Positions 26,791 through 41,830 of a stretch of DNA of 64,000 nucleotides are shown here, in pieces. The DNA lies in contig NZ_JACIGJ010000017.1 in NCBI RefSeq assembly GCF_014197855.1, forward strand, positions 1 to 64,000. Reading direction: 5' to 3'. The stretch is from Roseospira marina. GTDB taxonomy: Bacteria; Pseudomonadota; Alphaproteobacteria; Rhodospirillales; Rhodospirillaceae. The number at the start of each line of letters is the position of its first letter. Position 1 is the first letter of the stretch. Position numbers and translations under genes: made by a program. The notes below the pieces were generated by a model. It was not told where the DNA came from. It was given only the letters and a program-made list of their open reading frames with translations, and made no database searches.

Positions 26791-27249
26791 TCAACTGTGG
26801 GCCGGCCGGGTGCGTATCGGGCCTGTCGGCTCACCGCCGTCGAACCCAAGGCGCGGTGTCCGCCGGGGCGAGCGGCGCAGGCGGCGACGCTGTTCCGCGT
26901 GGCGCACCCAGGGCGACGGCCGGACCCGCAGGGTCTGAATCAGGTCCTCCAGAGCATGCGCGATGCTCCAGCCCGCGCACCGCACGATCGGGTGGACGCC
27001 CTGATGGCTGAGGCGCGCGTGCGCCGACTCGCCCACGTCGCTCGCGAACACCAGCGCGCACCCCCGTAGCGCCTTGAGTTTGGGCGGCAGCTTGCCCTCG
27101 TCCCCATCCGCACGGAGGGCGCCTTTGAACCGCACGGTGCGCAGGTAGGTGTGCCCCTCGGCCGACACCTCGTAGATCAGAAAATGCTGCGCCCATCCAA
27201 AGTGCGCGTCGATGTGCGTCAGGTTCTGGGTTGCAAAGGCGATCATCAT
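26791..27249 (-). CDS. NifX/NafY-like FeMo-cofactor-binding domain protein
   Basis: The protein has 152 residues. The first 110 or so match the dinitrogenase iron-molybdenum cofactor domain: IAFATQNLTHIDAHFGWAQHFLIYEV, then KLKALRGCALVFASDVGESAHARL and GVHPIVRC. Such domains bind metal-sulfur cluster precursors in NifX, NafY and the end of NifB, but also occur in non-nitrogenase proteins. No nif gene is visible in the window. The Arg-rich tail from residue 110 is unlike the family and may be an extension into non-coding DNA. It is convergent with fbpC. Confidence 0.7.
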   Translation of the reverse strand: MMIAFATQNLTHIDAHFGWAQHFLIYEVSAEGHTYLRTVRFKGALRADGDEGKLPPKLKALRGCALVFASDVGESAHARLSHQGVHPIVRCAGWSIAHALEDLIQTLRVRPSPWVRHAEQRRRLRRSPRRTPRLGFDGGEPTGPIRTRPAHS

Positions 27250-27415
27250 GGTGGTGCCTCGCTGCTCACCGCACGTCCGGATGCCCCGAATCCCCGGCAG
27301 GCCGCGTTGAGGGGCCTTGGGGAAACGGCCTCAATACACCGTTATGGTTCCCATCTATATAACGGTAGCTGTATCCGGCATCTTGGGTCAAGGGACCACG
27401 GGTTTGCGACGGCGT

Positions 27416-29203
27416 TCACCCGCCCGGAACACCGGGGCCACCCGGTGGGAGCATGCGCGCGAGCAAGGGCACCGCGACCAGTCCCGTCAGCACCAGCAGC
27501 GGCAGGCCGGGCCGCCAGTAGTCGCCGAACCGGTAGCCGCCCGGCCCCATGATGATGGTGTTGTTGTGGTGCCCGAAGGGGGTGAGGAAGTCGGCCGAGG
27601 CTCCGATGGCCACCGCGATCAGGAACGGATCCACGGGCAGTCCGGCCTGCGTGGCCAGGCTCACCACCACCGGCGCCAGCACCAGAACTGTGGCCACGTT
27701 GTTGAGCACCGGCGTCACCAGCGCCGTGAAGGCGAAGGTCATCGCCAGCAGGGCCGTGGGACCGGCGCCATGCGCCAGCCCCAGCGCCGTTTCGGCCAGC
27801 GCGCGGGCGGCGCCGGTCTCGGCCAGCGCCTCGCTCAGGGGCACCAGAGCGGCGAGCAGCACGATCACCGACCAGTCGACACGCCGATAGACATCGCGCA
27901 CCGGCAGCACGCCCGCCAGCACCATGGCCAGAATGGCCCCGGTAAAGGCGATCTCCGCCGGCACCACCCCAGCGGCGGCGACCAAAAGTCCCACGCCGAA
28001 CAGGGCCAGGGTCACGCGCGGGCGGCGGCGCTCCAACGCGATGCCGCGCGCCGCCAGCGGCAGACAGGCCAGATCGTCCACCGCCTGCTCGATCAGCGCG
28101 CGCGGGCCGTGCAGCAGCAGCACATCCCCCACGGCCAGGGTCAGGTCCTCCAGCCGCCCCTCGTAGCGGCGCCCATTGCGCGCCACCGCCACCACGGCGA
28201 TGCCCCAGCGGTCGGCGGCTTCCAGGCTCGCCAGGGCACTGCCCAGGACCACGGCGCCGGGCGGCACGACGGCTTCCAGGAGGACGAACGCATCGTCGCC
28301 GTCGCCCGTCCCCTCACCTCCCCCACGCACCGCCCCCAAGGTTACCGCGCCCGCCCCCGTCAAACGCTCGATGGTGGCGAGGTCCGCTTCCGCGCACAGG
28401 ACGTCCCCGGCCTCCAGGCGAATGGCCTCGCGGCGCGCGAACACCCAGGCGCCCTCCCGCAACACGCCATGGATGGTCAGGCCGGCCGCCGTCTCGACGG
28501 CGTGGAGGCCCTGCCCGGCCAGGGGGCCCGGCGCCACGGTCAGTTCACACTGGTAGCGGCCCACCTCGAAGGGGGCGCGGCCCGCTACGGGGCGCCGCTG
28601 GGGGACCAGCCGCCACCCCGCGAGCGACAGCCAGGCGACGCCGACCAGCGCCACCGGCACGGCCACCGGCGCGAACGACAGCAGCGAGAAGGGTGCGCCC
28701 ACGGTCTCGGCGCGAATCTGGGCGATCAGCATATTCGGCGGCGTGCCGATCAGGGTGGTCATGCCGCCCAGCAGCGCGGCAAAGGACACCGGCATCAGCA
28801 CGAGGGACGGCGGCAGGCCGCGCCGCGCCGCCACGGCCAGGGCCACCGGCATCATCAGGGCCAGGGCGCCGACGTTGTTCATCAGGGTTGAGGCCGCCGC
28901 CGTCGTGCCACACAGCACCGCGACGAGGCTGACGGGCCCCGTTCGGAACCGGCCAACCCGTTCGGCAAAGGGGTCCAGCGTTCCGGTCGCCACCATCGTG
29001 CGGCCCAGGACGAGGATGGCGGCCACGGTGACCACGGCCGGGTTGGACAGGCCGGTGAACGCACCCTCCATCGGCACCAGTCCCAACGCGACGCCGGTCA
29101 GCAAAGCGGCCACCGCCACCACATCGTAACGCCAGCGGTGCAGGGCCAGCGCCACCAACGTCGCGAGCAGAAGGCCGATGATGAGGATCTGATCGTGGGT
29201 CAT
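27416..29203 (-). CDS. SLC13/DASS-type anion permease with two TrkA-C (RCK_C) domains
   Basis: The protein has 595 residues. Membrane halves flank a cytosolic insert. The first half carries VVTVAAILVLGRTMVATG, STLMNNVGALALMMPVALA and GGMTTLIGTPPNMLIA (the SNT-like signature). Residues of about 210-385 form two RCK_C regulatory domains. The second half has TALVTPVLNNVATVLVLAP and ADFLTPFGHHNN. Such transporters with RCK inserts move sulfate or dicarboxylates using sodium or protons. It lies 52 bases after cysA on the same strand, so sulfate is the likely substrate. Confidence 0.87.
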   Translation of the reverse strand: MTHDQILIIGLLLATLVALALHRWRYDVVAVAALLTGVALGLVPMEGAFTGLSNPAVVTVAAILVLGRTMVATGTLDPFAERVGRFRTGPVSLVAVLCGTTAAASTLMNNVGALALMMPVALAVAARRGLPPSLVLMPVSFAALLGGMTTLIGTPPNMLIAQIRAETVGAPFSLLSFAPVAVPVALVGVAWLSLAGWRLVPQRRPVAGRAPFEVGRYQCELTVAPGPLAGQGLHAVETAAGLTIHGVLREGAWVFARREAIRLEAGDVLCAEADLATIERLTGAGAVTLGAVRGGGEGTGDGDDAFVLLEAVVPPGAVVLGSALASLEAADRWGIAVVAVARNGRRYEGRLEDLTLAVGDVLLLHGPRALIEQAVDDLACLPLAARGIALERRRPRVTLALFGVGLLVAAAGVVPAEIAFTGAILAMVLAGVLPVRDVYRRVDWSVIVLLAALVPLSEALAETGAARALAETALGLAHGAGPTALLAMTFAFTALVTPVLNNVATVLVLAPVVVSLATQAGLPVDPFLIAVAIGASADFLTPFGHHNNTIIMGPGGYRFGDYWRPGLPLLVLTGLVAVPLLARMLPPGGPGVPGG

Positions 29204-29255
29204 GGTCGGATCGGGCGGCGGACGGCGGGACGGGACGGCGGTTCAGGGGGTGGGC

Positions 29256-30314
29256 TCAGGACGGAAACACATGGCAGTGGGTCAGCCGGACCTGGATGGG
29301 CTGGCCCGGCCGCACGGCGGTCCAATGCGCGTCAGACATGGGAATATCCAGTTCCAGCCGTGTGTCCAGCCCCGGTACCGCCATGTCCACCCGCAGAAGG
29401 CCGGGGGCGACGCGCACCGCCTCGGCGATGCCGCACAGCCCAGGCCCCGTGTCGTCGGTGGTCAGCGCCACATCGTGCGGGCGCGCATACATCACCGTCG
29501 GCCCATCCGCGACCCGAAGCCCGTCGGCGACCGGTCGCGTGGCGCCGTTGAGGAACGCGGCGCCGTCGCGCACCTGCACCGGCAGCCCATTGCACGCCCC
29601 CATGAACCCGCACACGAAGGCGCTGGCCGGGGTGAGATAGACCTCGGACGGTCGCCCCACCTGCTCCACGCGGCCCGCGTTGATGATGGCGACGCGATCC
29701 GATAGCTCCAGGGCTTCCTCCTGGTCGTGGGTCACGAACACGGTGGTGTGCCCGGTGTGGTCGTGCAGGTCACGCAGCCAGCGGCGCAGATCCTTGCGCA
29801 CCTTGGCGTCGAGGGCGCCGAAGGGCTCGTCCAGCAACAGCACCGTCGGTTCCACCGCCAAGGCGCGCGCCAGGGCCACCCGCTGACGCTGGCCGCCCGA
29901 CAACTGGGTGGGGTAGCGGTGTTCGAGCCCCTGCAGCTGCACCAAGGCCAACAGCTCCTCCGACCGGCGGCGGATTTCGGGGCGGCTCGGGCGCCGCGCG
30001 CGGGGCCGTGCCGCCAGGCCGAAGCCGACATTCTGGGCCACCGTCATGTGACGGAACAGGGCGTAATGCTGGAAGACGAAGCCGACGTTGCGCTCCTGCA
30101 CGGAGCGATGGGCGGCATCCGTGCCGTTGAACAGCAGGCGGCCGCTGTCCGGCGTCTCCAATCCGGCGATGATGCGCAGCAGCGTGGTCTTGCCCGACCC
30201 GGAGGGGCCCAGCAACGCCAGAAGCTCGCCCGAGGTCACGGAGAGGCTGAGCCCATTCAGGGCGGCGGCATGACCGTCGAAGGCTTTGCGGATGTCGTGG
30301 ACCTGGATATCCAT
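29256..30314 (-). CDS. cysA: Sulfate/thiosulfate ABC transporter ATP-binding protein CysA
   Basis: The ATPase has 352 residues. Walker A is [12 protein letters not shown], the signature [15 protein letters not shown], Walker [13 protein letters not shown], and the H-loop [19 protein letters not shown]-terminal TOBE region with [11 protein letters not shown] is characteristic of CysA. The start ([14 protein letters not shown]) lies inside the end of cysW, an overlap of about 58 bases. It energises uptake through CysT/CysW with the binding protein encoded upstream. Confidence 0.92.
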   Translation of the reverse strand: MDIQVHDIRKAFDGHAAALNGLSLSVTSGELLALLGPSGSGKTTLLRIIAGLETPDSGRLLFNGTDAAHRSVQERNVGFVFQHYALFRHMTVAQNVGFGLAARPRARRPSRPEIRRRSEELLALVQLQGLEHRYPTQLSGGQRQRVALARALAVEPTVLLLDEPFGALDAKVRKDLRRWLRDLHDHTGHTTVFVTHDQEEALELSDRVAIINAGRVEQVGRPSEVYLTPASAFVCGFMGACNGLPVQVRDGAAFLNGATRPVADGLRVADGPTVMYARPHDVALTTDDTGPGLCGIAEAVRVAPGLLRVDMAVPGLDTRLELDIPMSDAHWTAVRPGQPIQVRLTHCHVFPS

Positions 30315-31189
30315 GCGGTCGCGTGCTCCCTAACGCTGGGGCTGGGCGTCGTGCCGGACCCAAGACGCGCCTCCAGGGCGGTCTTCAGGACCAGGGTCAC
30401 GAGCGCCAGCACCGCCAGCAGCGAGGCCACGGCAAAGGCGGCCGGGAAGTTGTATTCGTTGTAGAGAATCTCGACGTGCAAGGGCACGGTGTTGGTCAGG
30501 CCGCGAATATGGCCGGAGACGACCGACACGGCCCCGAACTCCCCCATGGCGCGGGCGTTGCACAGAAGAACGCCGTACAGCAGGCCCCAGCGGATGTTGG
30601 GCAGCGTCACCGTGCGGAAGGTGTGCCAGCCGCTGGCGCCCAGGCTGAGCGCGGCCTCTTCGTCCGAGGCGCCCTGGTCCTGCATCAGCGGGATCAGCTC
30701 GCGCGCCACGAACGGCAGCGTCACGAACAGGGTCGCCAGCACGATCCCCGGCACCGCGAACAGGATCTCGATGCCCTGCGCCTTCAGCCAGGGGCCGAGC
30801 ACACCACCGCCCCCAAACAGCAGCACGTACACCAGACCCGAGATCACCGGGGAGACGGAGAACGGCAGGTCGATCAGGGTGATCAGCACCGCCTTGCCCG
30901 GAAACTCGAACTTGGCGATGGCCCAGGCCGCCGCCACGCCGAACACGACGTTGAGCGGCACGGCGATCGCCGCCACCAGCAGGGTCAGGCGCAACGCGGC
31001 CAGGGCGTCCGGTTCCGTGATGGCCGCGATCCACGCGCCCGGCCCCAGGCGGAACGCCTCGATGAACACCGCCACCAGCGGCAGCAGCAGGAACAGGCCC
31101 AGGAAGGCCAGCGCCGTTCCAATCAGCAGCGCGCGCGTCAAAGGCGGCTCGCCGATGGGAGAAGGGGGATGGCGTGGTGCGCTATCCAT
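30257..31189 (-). CDS. cysW: Sulfate ABC transporter permease CysW
   Basis: The permease has 310 residues and six predicted helices. [25 protein letters not shown] is CysW-like, and the EAA loop reads [46 protein letters not shown] and [12 protein letters not shown], both distinctive of CysW, follow. The N-terminus overlaps the cysT end by 8 bases, and the C-terminus overlaps the cysA start. The last 30 residues are variable and may be dispensable. Confidence 0.92.
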   Translation of the reverse strand: MDSAPRHPPSPIGEPPLTRALLIGTALAFLGLFLLLPLVAVFIEAFRLGPGAWIAAITEPDALAALRLTLLVAAIAVPLNVVFGVAAAWAIAKFEFPGKAVLITLIDLPFSVSPVISGLVYVLLFGGGGVLGPWLKAQGIEILFAVPGIVLATLFVTLPFVARELIPLMQDQGASDEEAALSLGASGWHTFRTVTLPNIRWGLLYGVLLCNARAMGEFGAVSVVSGHIRGLTNTVPLHVEILYNEYNFPAAFAVASLLAVLALVTLVLKTALEARLGSGTTPSPSVREHATAWISRSTTSAKPSTVMPPP

Positions 31190-32042
31190 GGCCGAACCTC
31201 CGCCGGCTCCAGCCCTGAATCAGGTTGATGAGCAGCAGCAGCCCGAAGGACAGCATCAGCATGACCGCGCCGATGGCGGTGGCGGCGGCCGTGTTGAACT
31301 CCTCCAGGCGAATAACGATCAGGAGCGGCGCGATCTCGGAGACGAAGGGGATGTTGCCGGCGATGAAGATCACCGAGCCGTACTCTCCCACCCCCCGCGC
31401 AAAAGCCAGGGCGAAGCCGGTCAGCAACGCCGGGGCCAGCGCCGGCAGGATCACCGACCGGAGGGTGCGCGCCCGGCTGGCGCCCAGGGTGGCGGCGGCC
31501 TCCTCCACTTCGCGGTCGAGGTCCTGCAACACCGGTTGGACGGTGCGCACCACGAACGGCAGGCCGACGAAGACCAGGGCGACCACGATGCCCACCGGGG
31601 TATAGGCGACGGTCAGGCCCAGGTCGGCCAGCGGTTGCCCGATCCAGCCGTTGGGGGCGTACAGGGCGGCCAGGGCAATGCCGGCGACGGCCGTGGGCAG
31701 CGCGAACGGCAGATCCACGGCGGCATCCAGAAGGCGCCGGCCGGGAAAGCGGTAGCGCACCAGCACCCAGGCTACGAGGGTGCCAAAGATGGCGTTCACG
31801 ATCGCCGCGATCAGCGCCGTGCCAAAGCTGATCCGCAGGGCCTGCACCGTGCGCGGCGCCAGGGCGAGCGACCAGAAGTTCTCCCATCCCAACGTCGCGG
31901 AATGCCATGCTAGCCCCGACAGCGGGACGAACACGATCAGCGTCAGATAGGTCAGGGTAAAGCCCAGCGTCAGACCGAACCCGGGCAGGACGCTGGGCGC
32001 ACGGACCCGCCAACGGCGCGCGGCGATGGCAGCGGGGGGCAT
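31182..32042 (-). CDS. cysT: Sulfate ABC transporter permease CysT (CysU)
   Basis: The permease has 286 residues. It starts [23 protein letters not shown] and includes [30 protein letters not shown]. The EAA loop reads [21 protein letters not shown], and [22 protein letters not shown] is characteristic of CysT. It pairs with CysW in the inner membrane. It starts one base after the binding-protein gene stop and overlaps cysW by 8 bases, so the operon order is sbp-cysT-cysW-cysA-SLC13. Confidence 0.92.
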   Translation of the reverse strand: MPPAAIAARRWRVRAPSVLPGFGLTLGFTLTYLTLIVFVPLSGLAWHSATLGWENFWSLALAPRTVQALRISFGTALIAAIVNAIFGTLVAWVLVRYRFPGRRLLDAAVDLPFALPTAVAGIALAALYAPNGWIGQPLADLGLTVAYTPVGIVVALVFVGLPFVVRTVQPVLQDLDREVEEAAATLGASRARTLRSVILPALAPALLTGFALAFARGVGEYGSVIFIAGNIPFVSEIAPLLIVIRLEEFNTAAATAIGAVMLMLSFGLLLLINLIQGWSRRRFGHG

Positions 32043-32043
32043 C

Positions 32044-33063
32044 CTAGTGGCCCGCGCCCGTGATCTGGTCGAACACGCCGCCGTCGGCGAAGTGGATCGC
32101 CTGGGCCGCCGCCCAGCTTCCGAAGCGGTCGGCGATGCGCACCCGCGTCACCTCAGGGAACGGGGCGAGGTCGGCCGCCGGCACACGATCCGGCCGGGCC
32201 GGGCGGTAGAAGTGTCGCGCCGCCAGCGTTTGTCCTGTTTCTGAGTAGAGATACTCAAGATAGGCCGTGGCCAGGGCCGTGGTGCCCCGACGCTCCGTGT
32301 TTCCGGTCACCACCGTCACCGGCGGCTCCGCCCGTACGCTGACACTGGGCACCACGATATCGAACTGGTCCGCGCCCATCTTCTGGCGCGACAGGAACGC
32401 CTCGTTCTCCCAGGCCAGCAGCACGTCGCCGATGCCGCGCTGGGTGAAGGTGATGGTGGAGCCGCGCGCCCCCGTGTCGAGCACCGGCACGTTGCGGTAC
32501 AGCCGCGCCATGAAGTCACGCACCCGGGTTTCGTCCCCCGGGTAGGTATCCTCGGCGTAGATCCAGGCCGCCAGATAGTTCCAGCGGGCCCCGCCCGAGG
32601 TCTTGGGATTCGGGGTCACGACCTGCACGTCGTCGCGCAACAGATCGTCCCAGTCGTTGATATCCTTTGGGTTTCCCTTGCGCACCAGGAAGACGATGGT
32701 GGAGGTGTAGGGTGCGCTGGCGTCCGGCAAGCGGTCCTGCCAGTCGGCCGGGATTGCGCCGGTGGCCTCCGCGATTCGATCGATGTCCACCGAAATGGCG
32801 AGCGTCACGACGTCCGCGTCGAGGCCGTCGATGACCGAGCGGGCCTGCTTGCCGGAGCCCCCGTGCGACATCCGGATGGTCACGGGGGCGCCGCCCTCCG
32901 CCGTCCAATGCTCGGTGAATGCTGCGTTGAAATCCTTATAGAACTCCCGGGTCGGATCGTACGAGACGTTCAGAAGGGTGTCGTTTGCCCGTGCACTCGG
33001 CGTCATCAGCAGGCCGGTGATCAGGGCGAGGGCCAGAAGGCCGCGGGGCTTCGAAGAGGTCAT
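32044..33063 (-). CDS. sbp: Sulfate-binding periplasmic protein
   Basis: The protein has about 339 residues. An N-terminal signal peptide (LLALALITGLLMTPSARA) precedes LLNVSYDPTREFYKDFNAAF, the classic Sbp/CysP start. SHGGSGKQARSVIDGLDADVVTLA, NPKTSGGARWNYLAAW and TFTQRGIGDVLLAWENEAF follow and contribute sulfate ligands. The ATG at 33063 fits the signal peptide; one five codons upstream is also open. It is the first gene of the sulfate operon, and a consensus-like promoter lies ahead of it. Confidence 0.93.
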   Translation of the reverse strand: MTSSKPRGLLALALITGLLMTPSARANDTLLNVSYDPTREFYKDFNAAFTEHWTAEGGAPVTIRMSHGGSGKQARSVIDGLDADVVTLAISVDIDRIAEATGAIPADWQDRLPDASAPYTSTIVFLVRKGNPKDINDWDDLLRDDVQVVTPNPKTSGGARWNYLAAWIYAEDTYPGDETRVRDFMARLYRNVPVLDTGARGSTITFTQRGIGDVLLAWENEAFLSRQKMGADQFDIVVPSVSVRAEPPVTVVTGNTERRGTTALATAYLEYLYSETGQTLAARHFYRPARPDRVPAADLAPFPEVTRVRIADRFGSWAAAQAIHFADGGVFDQITGAGH

Positions 33064-33099
33064 CGCGAACGGTCCCATCTTGACGATGTCGACCCTTAT

Positions 33100-33127
33100 T
33101 TCCTATTAAGTCGGTAGAGATTGTCAA
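33100..33127 (-). promoter_or_regulatory. Promoter of the sulfate operon
   Basis: On the minus strand TTGACA (33122-33127) and TAGGAA (33100-33105) are separated by 16 bases, 37 bases ahead of the sbp start. The interval is AT-rich in an otherwise GC-rich setting, and the Rrf2 gene lies on the other side. It is a likely control point for that regulator. Confidence 0.5.
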
Positions 33128-33257
33128 TAATGTTGTGTGCGTGGACCAACCCTGGCTCCCACAGCGGCACCGACCCCGGCCCCTCACGATGCGACTTGAC
33201 CCACCGGCTCCGGGCGGCGAAGACCGGGGACAGCCCTCCCGAGAGCGGATCGCCCGC

Positions 33258-33701
33258 ATGATTTCCCAGAAAGCCAAATATGCCCTGCGTGCGCTGCTCG
33301 CCCTGGCCGAAGCCGGGGTCGGGCAATCGATGCAGATTTCGGACATCGCCGACGGGCAGCGGATTCCCCGCAAGTTCCTGGAGCAGATTCTGCTCGACCT
33401 GAAGCATCGCGGCTTGCTGTCCAGCCGGCGCGGCAAGAACGGCGGCTACGCTTTGCTGCGGGCGCCCGATCTGATCACCGTGGGGGAGGTGTTGCGCCTG
33501 ATCGACGGTCCTTTGGCCCCGCTGCCCTGCCTGAGCCGCATGGCCTATCGCCGCTGCGAGGACTGCGACGGCGAGGACGATTGCCGGATCCGGCGGGTGT
33601 TCGCCGAGGCGCATCGGGCCAACACGGCCGTGCTGGACGCCACCACCCTGGCCGACATGAGCGGCGGATCGGCGCATCACCGAATCTTGGGTGCCGGCTG
33701 A
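33258..33701 (+). CDS. Rrf2-family regulator (sulfur/cysteine type)
   Basis: The protein has 147 residues and begins MISQKAKYALRALLALAEAG, the Rrf2 winged helix. QRIPRKFLEQILLDLKHRGLL and SRRGKNGGYALLRAPDLITVGEVLRLIDGPLAPLPC follow. Four Cys (C-x8-C-x2-C-x5-C between residues of about 95 and 115) may be redox- or cluster-sensitive. It is divergent from the sulfate operon and so probably controls it in response to cysteine or O-acetylserine, as CymR does in Firmicutes. An upstream in-frame start exists but gives a non-family N-terminus. Confidence 0.87.
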   Translation: MISQKAKYALRALLALAEAGVGQSMQISDIADGQRIPRKFLEQILLDLKHRGLLSSRRGKNGGYALLRAPDLITVGEVLRLIDGPLAPLPCLSRMAYRRCEDCDGEDDCRIRRVFAEAHRANTAVLDATTLADMSGGSAHHRILGAG

Positions 33702-34031
33702 CGTTCTGGAACACCCCGGCGAGGGTATCGCGACGAGACACCCGCCAGCGCCACGTTAAACAGAGGCGGGACAGAGGCAGTCGGACCGGCCCCGTTGGCC
33801 CATCCAGCCGTTGTACGGGCGTGGCCGCTGTGACGATACCACCAACCCCGCATCCCCGCGGCGGCGGCCCCGGCGGTCGAGCCGCCGACGCACGATATTG
33901 CGGCGCTGCGCCGCCTGGCGATGGGGCTAGCGCTGACCCTGCCGGACGAGGCGGATCGCGCCTTGACGGAATTGCCGCTGGCGGTCAGCACGGTTCAGGC
34001 CGAGACTCCAGCGTGGAGAAGGTGACGTATC
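33702..34031. other. Intergenic stretch with a possible gene remnant
   Basis: No complete gene is recognised. From about 33880 to 34024 one + strand frame reads THDIAALRRLAMGLALTL, then PDEADRALTELPLAVSTVQA. This looks protein-coding but lacks a start and is not recognised. It may be the tail of a lost gene. A GAGAAGGTGA ribosome-like site precedes galE. Confidence 0.3.
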
Positions 34032-35105
34032 ATGCCCTCTGATACCCGCGATGGCGCTCGGTGGACCGGCAACGGGCCGGTGGTCCTGGTGACCGGCGGC
34101 GCCGGCTTCGTCGGCAGCCACACATGCAAGGCCCTGGCCGGCGCCGGGTTCCGTCCGGTGGTGTACGATAACCTGTCCAACGGCGCACGCCAGGCCGTGC
34201 AGTGGGGGCCCCTGGAGGTCGGCGATCTGGACGACGCGGAGCGTCTGGCGGCCGTGGTGGCGGCCTACGCGCCGAAGGGCGTGCTGCACTTCGCGGGACG
34301 GATCGAGGCCGGGGCGTCCGTGACGGATCCGGCGGCGTTCTATGACGCCAACGTCGCCGCGACGCTGACGCTGCTGCGGGTCATGCGGGCGGCGGGCCTG
34401 GATGCGATTGTGTTTTCCTCGACCGCGGCGGTGTACGGCGATCCCGACGTGCTGCCGATCCCGGAAACCCACCCACTCCACCCTGTTAACCCGTACGGCC
34501 GCACCAAGCGCATGGCCGAGGAGATTCTGGCCGACCTGCACACGGCCGAGGGCCTGCGGTACGCGGCCTTGCGGTACTTCAACGCTGCGGGGGCCGACCC
34601 CGACGGGGACCTGTGGGAGACGCACCAGCCGGAAACCCACCTCATCCCGCTGACCGTCCAGGCGGCGCTGGGCCTTCGCCCGGAGATCGCCGTGTTCGGC
34701 ACCGACTACGACACGCCGGATGGCACCTGCGTGCGCGACTATGTCCATGTCGCCGACCTGGCCCAGGCGCATGTTCTCGCGCTGGGGCGCCTGTTGGGGG
34801 GCGGGGCGCCGCTCGTCGCCAACCTGGGCACCGGCCGAGGGCATTCGGTGCGCGAGGTGGTCGCGACCGTGGAGCGCGTGACCGGGCGCCCCGTCCCGAC
34901 CCGGATCGCGCCCCGCCGCCCTGGAGACCCGCCCACACTGGTCGCGGCCCCGGACACGGCGATAGCGGAGCTTGGTTGGCGACCGATCCACGCCGCACTG
35001 GAGGCGCAGGTCCGCGATAGTGTGCGGGGCGAGCGACGTCGCGCGGGACTCCAGGCCCCGGACGATGGCGGCCCCCTTTCGGCCTCCGGCAGCGCCCCAC
35101 CCTGA
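34032..35105 (+). CDS. galE: UDP-glucose 4-epimerase
   Basis: This extended SDR has 357 residues. VTGGAGFVGSHTCKAL binds NAD, and VYDNLSNG is the GalE motif after beta-2. FSSTAAVYGDP precedes NPYGRTKRMAEEIL with the catalytic Tyr-x3-Lys. RYFNAAGADPDGDLWE and DGTCVRDYVHVADLAQAH are GalE-specific. It interconverts UDP-glucose and UDP-galactose for envelope polysaccharide. The C-terminal 25 residues (rich in Gly, Ser and Pro) extend beyond the usual end. It appears monocistronic. Confidence 0.93.
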   Translation: MPSDTRDGARWTGNGPVVLVTGGAGFVGSHTCKALAGAGFRPVVYDNLSNGARQAVQWGPLEVGDLDDAERLAAVVAAYAPKGVLHFAGRIEAGASVTDPAAFYDANVAATLTLLRVMRAAGLDAIVFSSTAAVYGDPDVLPIPETHPLHPVNPYGRTKRMAEEILADLHTAEGLRYAALRYFNAAGADPDGDLWETHQPETHLIPLTVQAALGLRPEIAVFGTDYDTPDGTCVRDYVHVADLAQAHVLALGRLLGGGAPLVANLGTGRGHSVREVVATVERVTGRPVPTRIAPRRPGDPPTLVAAPDTAIAELGWRPIHAALEAQVRDSVRGERRRAGLQAPDDGGPLSASGSAPP

Positions 35106-35442
35106 AACCACGGTGATACGCGCGAGTGTCACCCTTCTCGTGCCGGCTCCCTCCGTCGGACTTGACACTGGCGCGATGCGCCCGCGGCAGCCTGTTCGTG
35201 CCCCGGCCTCTTTTCTATCCAGGGCGGCATACTTGGTCGCCTTGTTAACCCTTGGTGTGCGAGACTCCGTGTCTCCGGGACCGGCCCCGCGGCTGCGGCC
35301 CTCGGTCTCACGGCGCCCGGGTCTCAACCCAGTCGTGGCGATCCTAGTGGCGATCCTCGTGAGCGCCCGGCACGCCCGATGGAGCCGGCCATAGCCACGG
35401 TTATCCCGGCGCGGCGCCCTGAAACCCTGGATGTGAACCGCC
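35106..35442. other. Gene-free leader before the hybrid kinase
   Basis: No convincing gene, RNA or terminator is seen. Short frames lack ribosome sites. The likely kinase start at 35443 follows GAACCGCC, a weak ribosome site. Confidence 0.4.
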
Positions 35443-40900
<5,458 letters not shown>

Positions 40901-40911
<11 letters not shown>

Positions 40912-41310
40912 TGTCCACGCCCGCCCGACCCTGTTGATCGTCGAAGATGATCCCAGTACGCTTCGGCTTTTAGCCTCGGTTTTTGAGGACTCGTACGACA
41001 CATACAGTGCCACAACCGGCGAAGAAGCGTTAGCCGTGGCGCGACGCGAACACCCCGACCTGATTCGTCTGGACCGGCACCTTCCGGACATCGCCGGTTG
41101 GGAGGTGTACCGACGGGTCGTCGCCGATCCGGACGTGGAGTGAGTCCCCATCATCCTCCTGGCCGCCGACCAGGATCCCATAAAAGTCATCTCAGCCGAG
41201 GTGGGCCTGCAGGAGATGTCGCGCAAAAACAAACCGCTCTTGAAAAACCGTGTCGATCCGGCCGTCGAGACCCTGAATGATCGCGTCATCCCGGTCTTCG
41301 ATGAGCACGA
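40901..41310 (+). pseudogene. REC-GGDEF response regulator remnant
   Basis: The frame starts inside the kinase stop region with PTLLIVEDDPSTLRLLASVF, a receiver domain whose acceptor site reads LIRLDRHLPDIAGWEV. TGA at 41141-41143 interrupts it. Beyond the stop the same frame continues VPIILLAADQDP, then LQEMSRKNKPLLKN. That resembles the linker into GGDEF domains (SRKNDLLEKLAxxDGLTxIxNRRxFDE), with the C-terminal part of the receiver deleted. An IS110 fragment on the other strand replaces the rest near 41310. It is probably the former output partner of the adjacent kinase. Confidence 0.6.
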
Positions 41311-41745
41311 GGTGCCGATCAGTCGGGTTCGCGCCTCCGCCAACAGCGCGCGAACCTTGTGGAGTGTCAGGGCCGACTACTGCTCTTCCATCTTCACCGG
41401 CACGAAGCGCATGGATGACGGCTTCACGGCCTCCCAGATGGCCGCCGCATCGTTGGCGTCGTTTTTCCGCGTTGTACGCAGGGCTCTCCGTACGACGGCG
41501 GAATCAGTCGAGCCTCATGGCCGGAGGCCCGCAACTCCCGCGCCCAGTGATGTCCTGTCGCACACGCCTCAATGCCGATCCGGCACGGCGCCCACTGCGC
41601 GAAGAAGGCCTGCATCTGGCTCCGGCGCAGCTTCTTGCGCACGCCGACCTCCCCATCTTCGGCAACGCCGTCAACTTGAAAGTAGACCTTGGCAATCGCG
41701 GCCAGCTCTATGGTCGTCGGCCTGGTGGGCTCCGACCGGGGGCGC
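41311..41745 (-). pseudogene. IS110-family transposase remnant
   Basis: The minus-strand reading gives IELAAIAKVYFQVDGV, RRSQMQAFFAQWAPCRIGIE, ACATGHHWARELRASGHEAR and LIPPSYGEPCVQRGK. After a frameshift it continues NDAAAIWEAVKP, MRFVPVKMEEQ, stop, and HKVRALLAEARTRLIGT. This is the N-terminal half of an IS110 transposase (DEDD RuvC-like domain, usual form IDLAKNVFQVHG). The first catalytic Asp is lost, and the C-terminal Tnp20 domain is absent. Confidence 0.78.
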
Positions 41746-41830
41746 CGCCATTCCCACCACCCACCTTGATCCTTGCTTTCGACGACTCCTCCGGTGGCCC
41801 CGGCCCTAATCGGATCCCGGCCCCCGTTTG

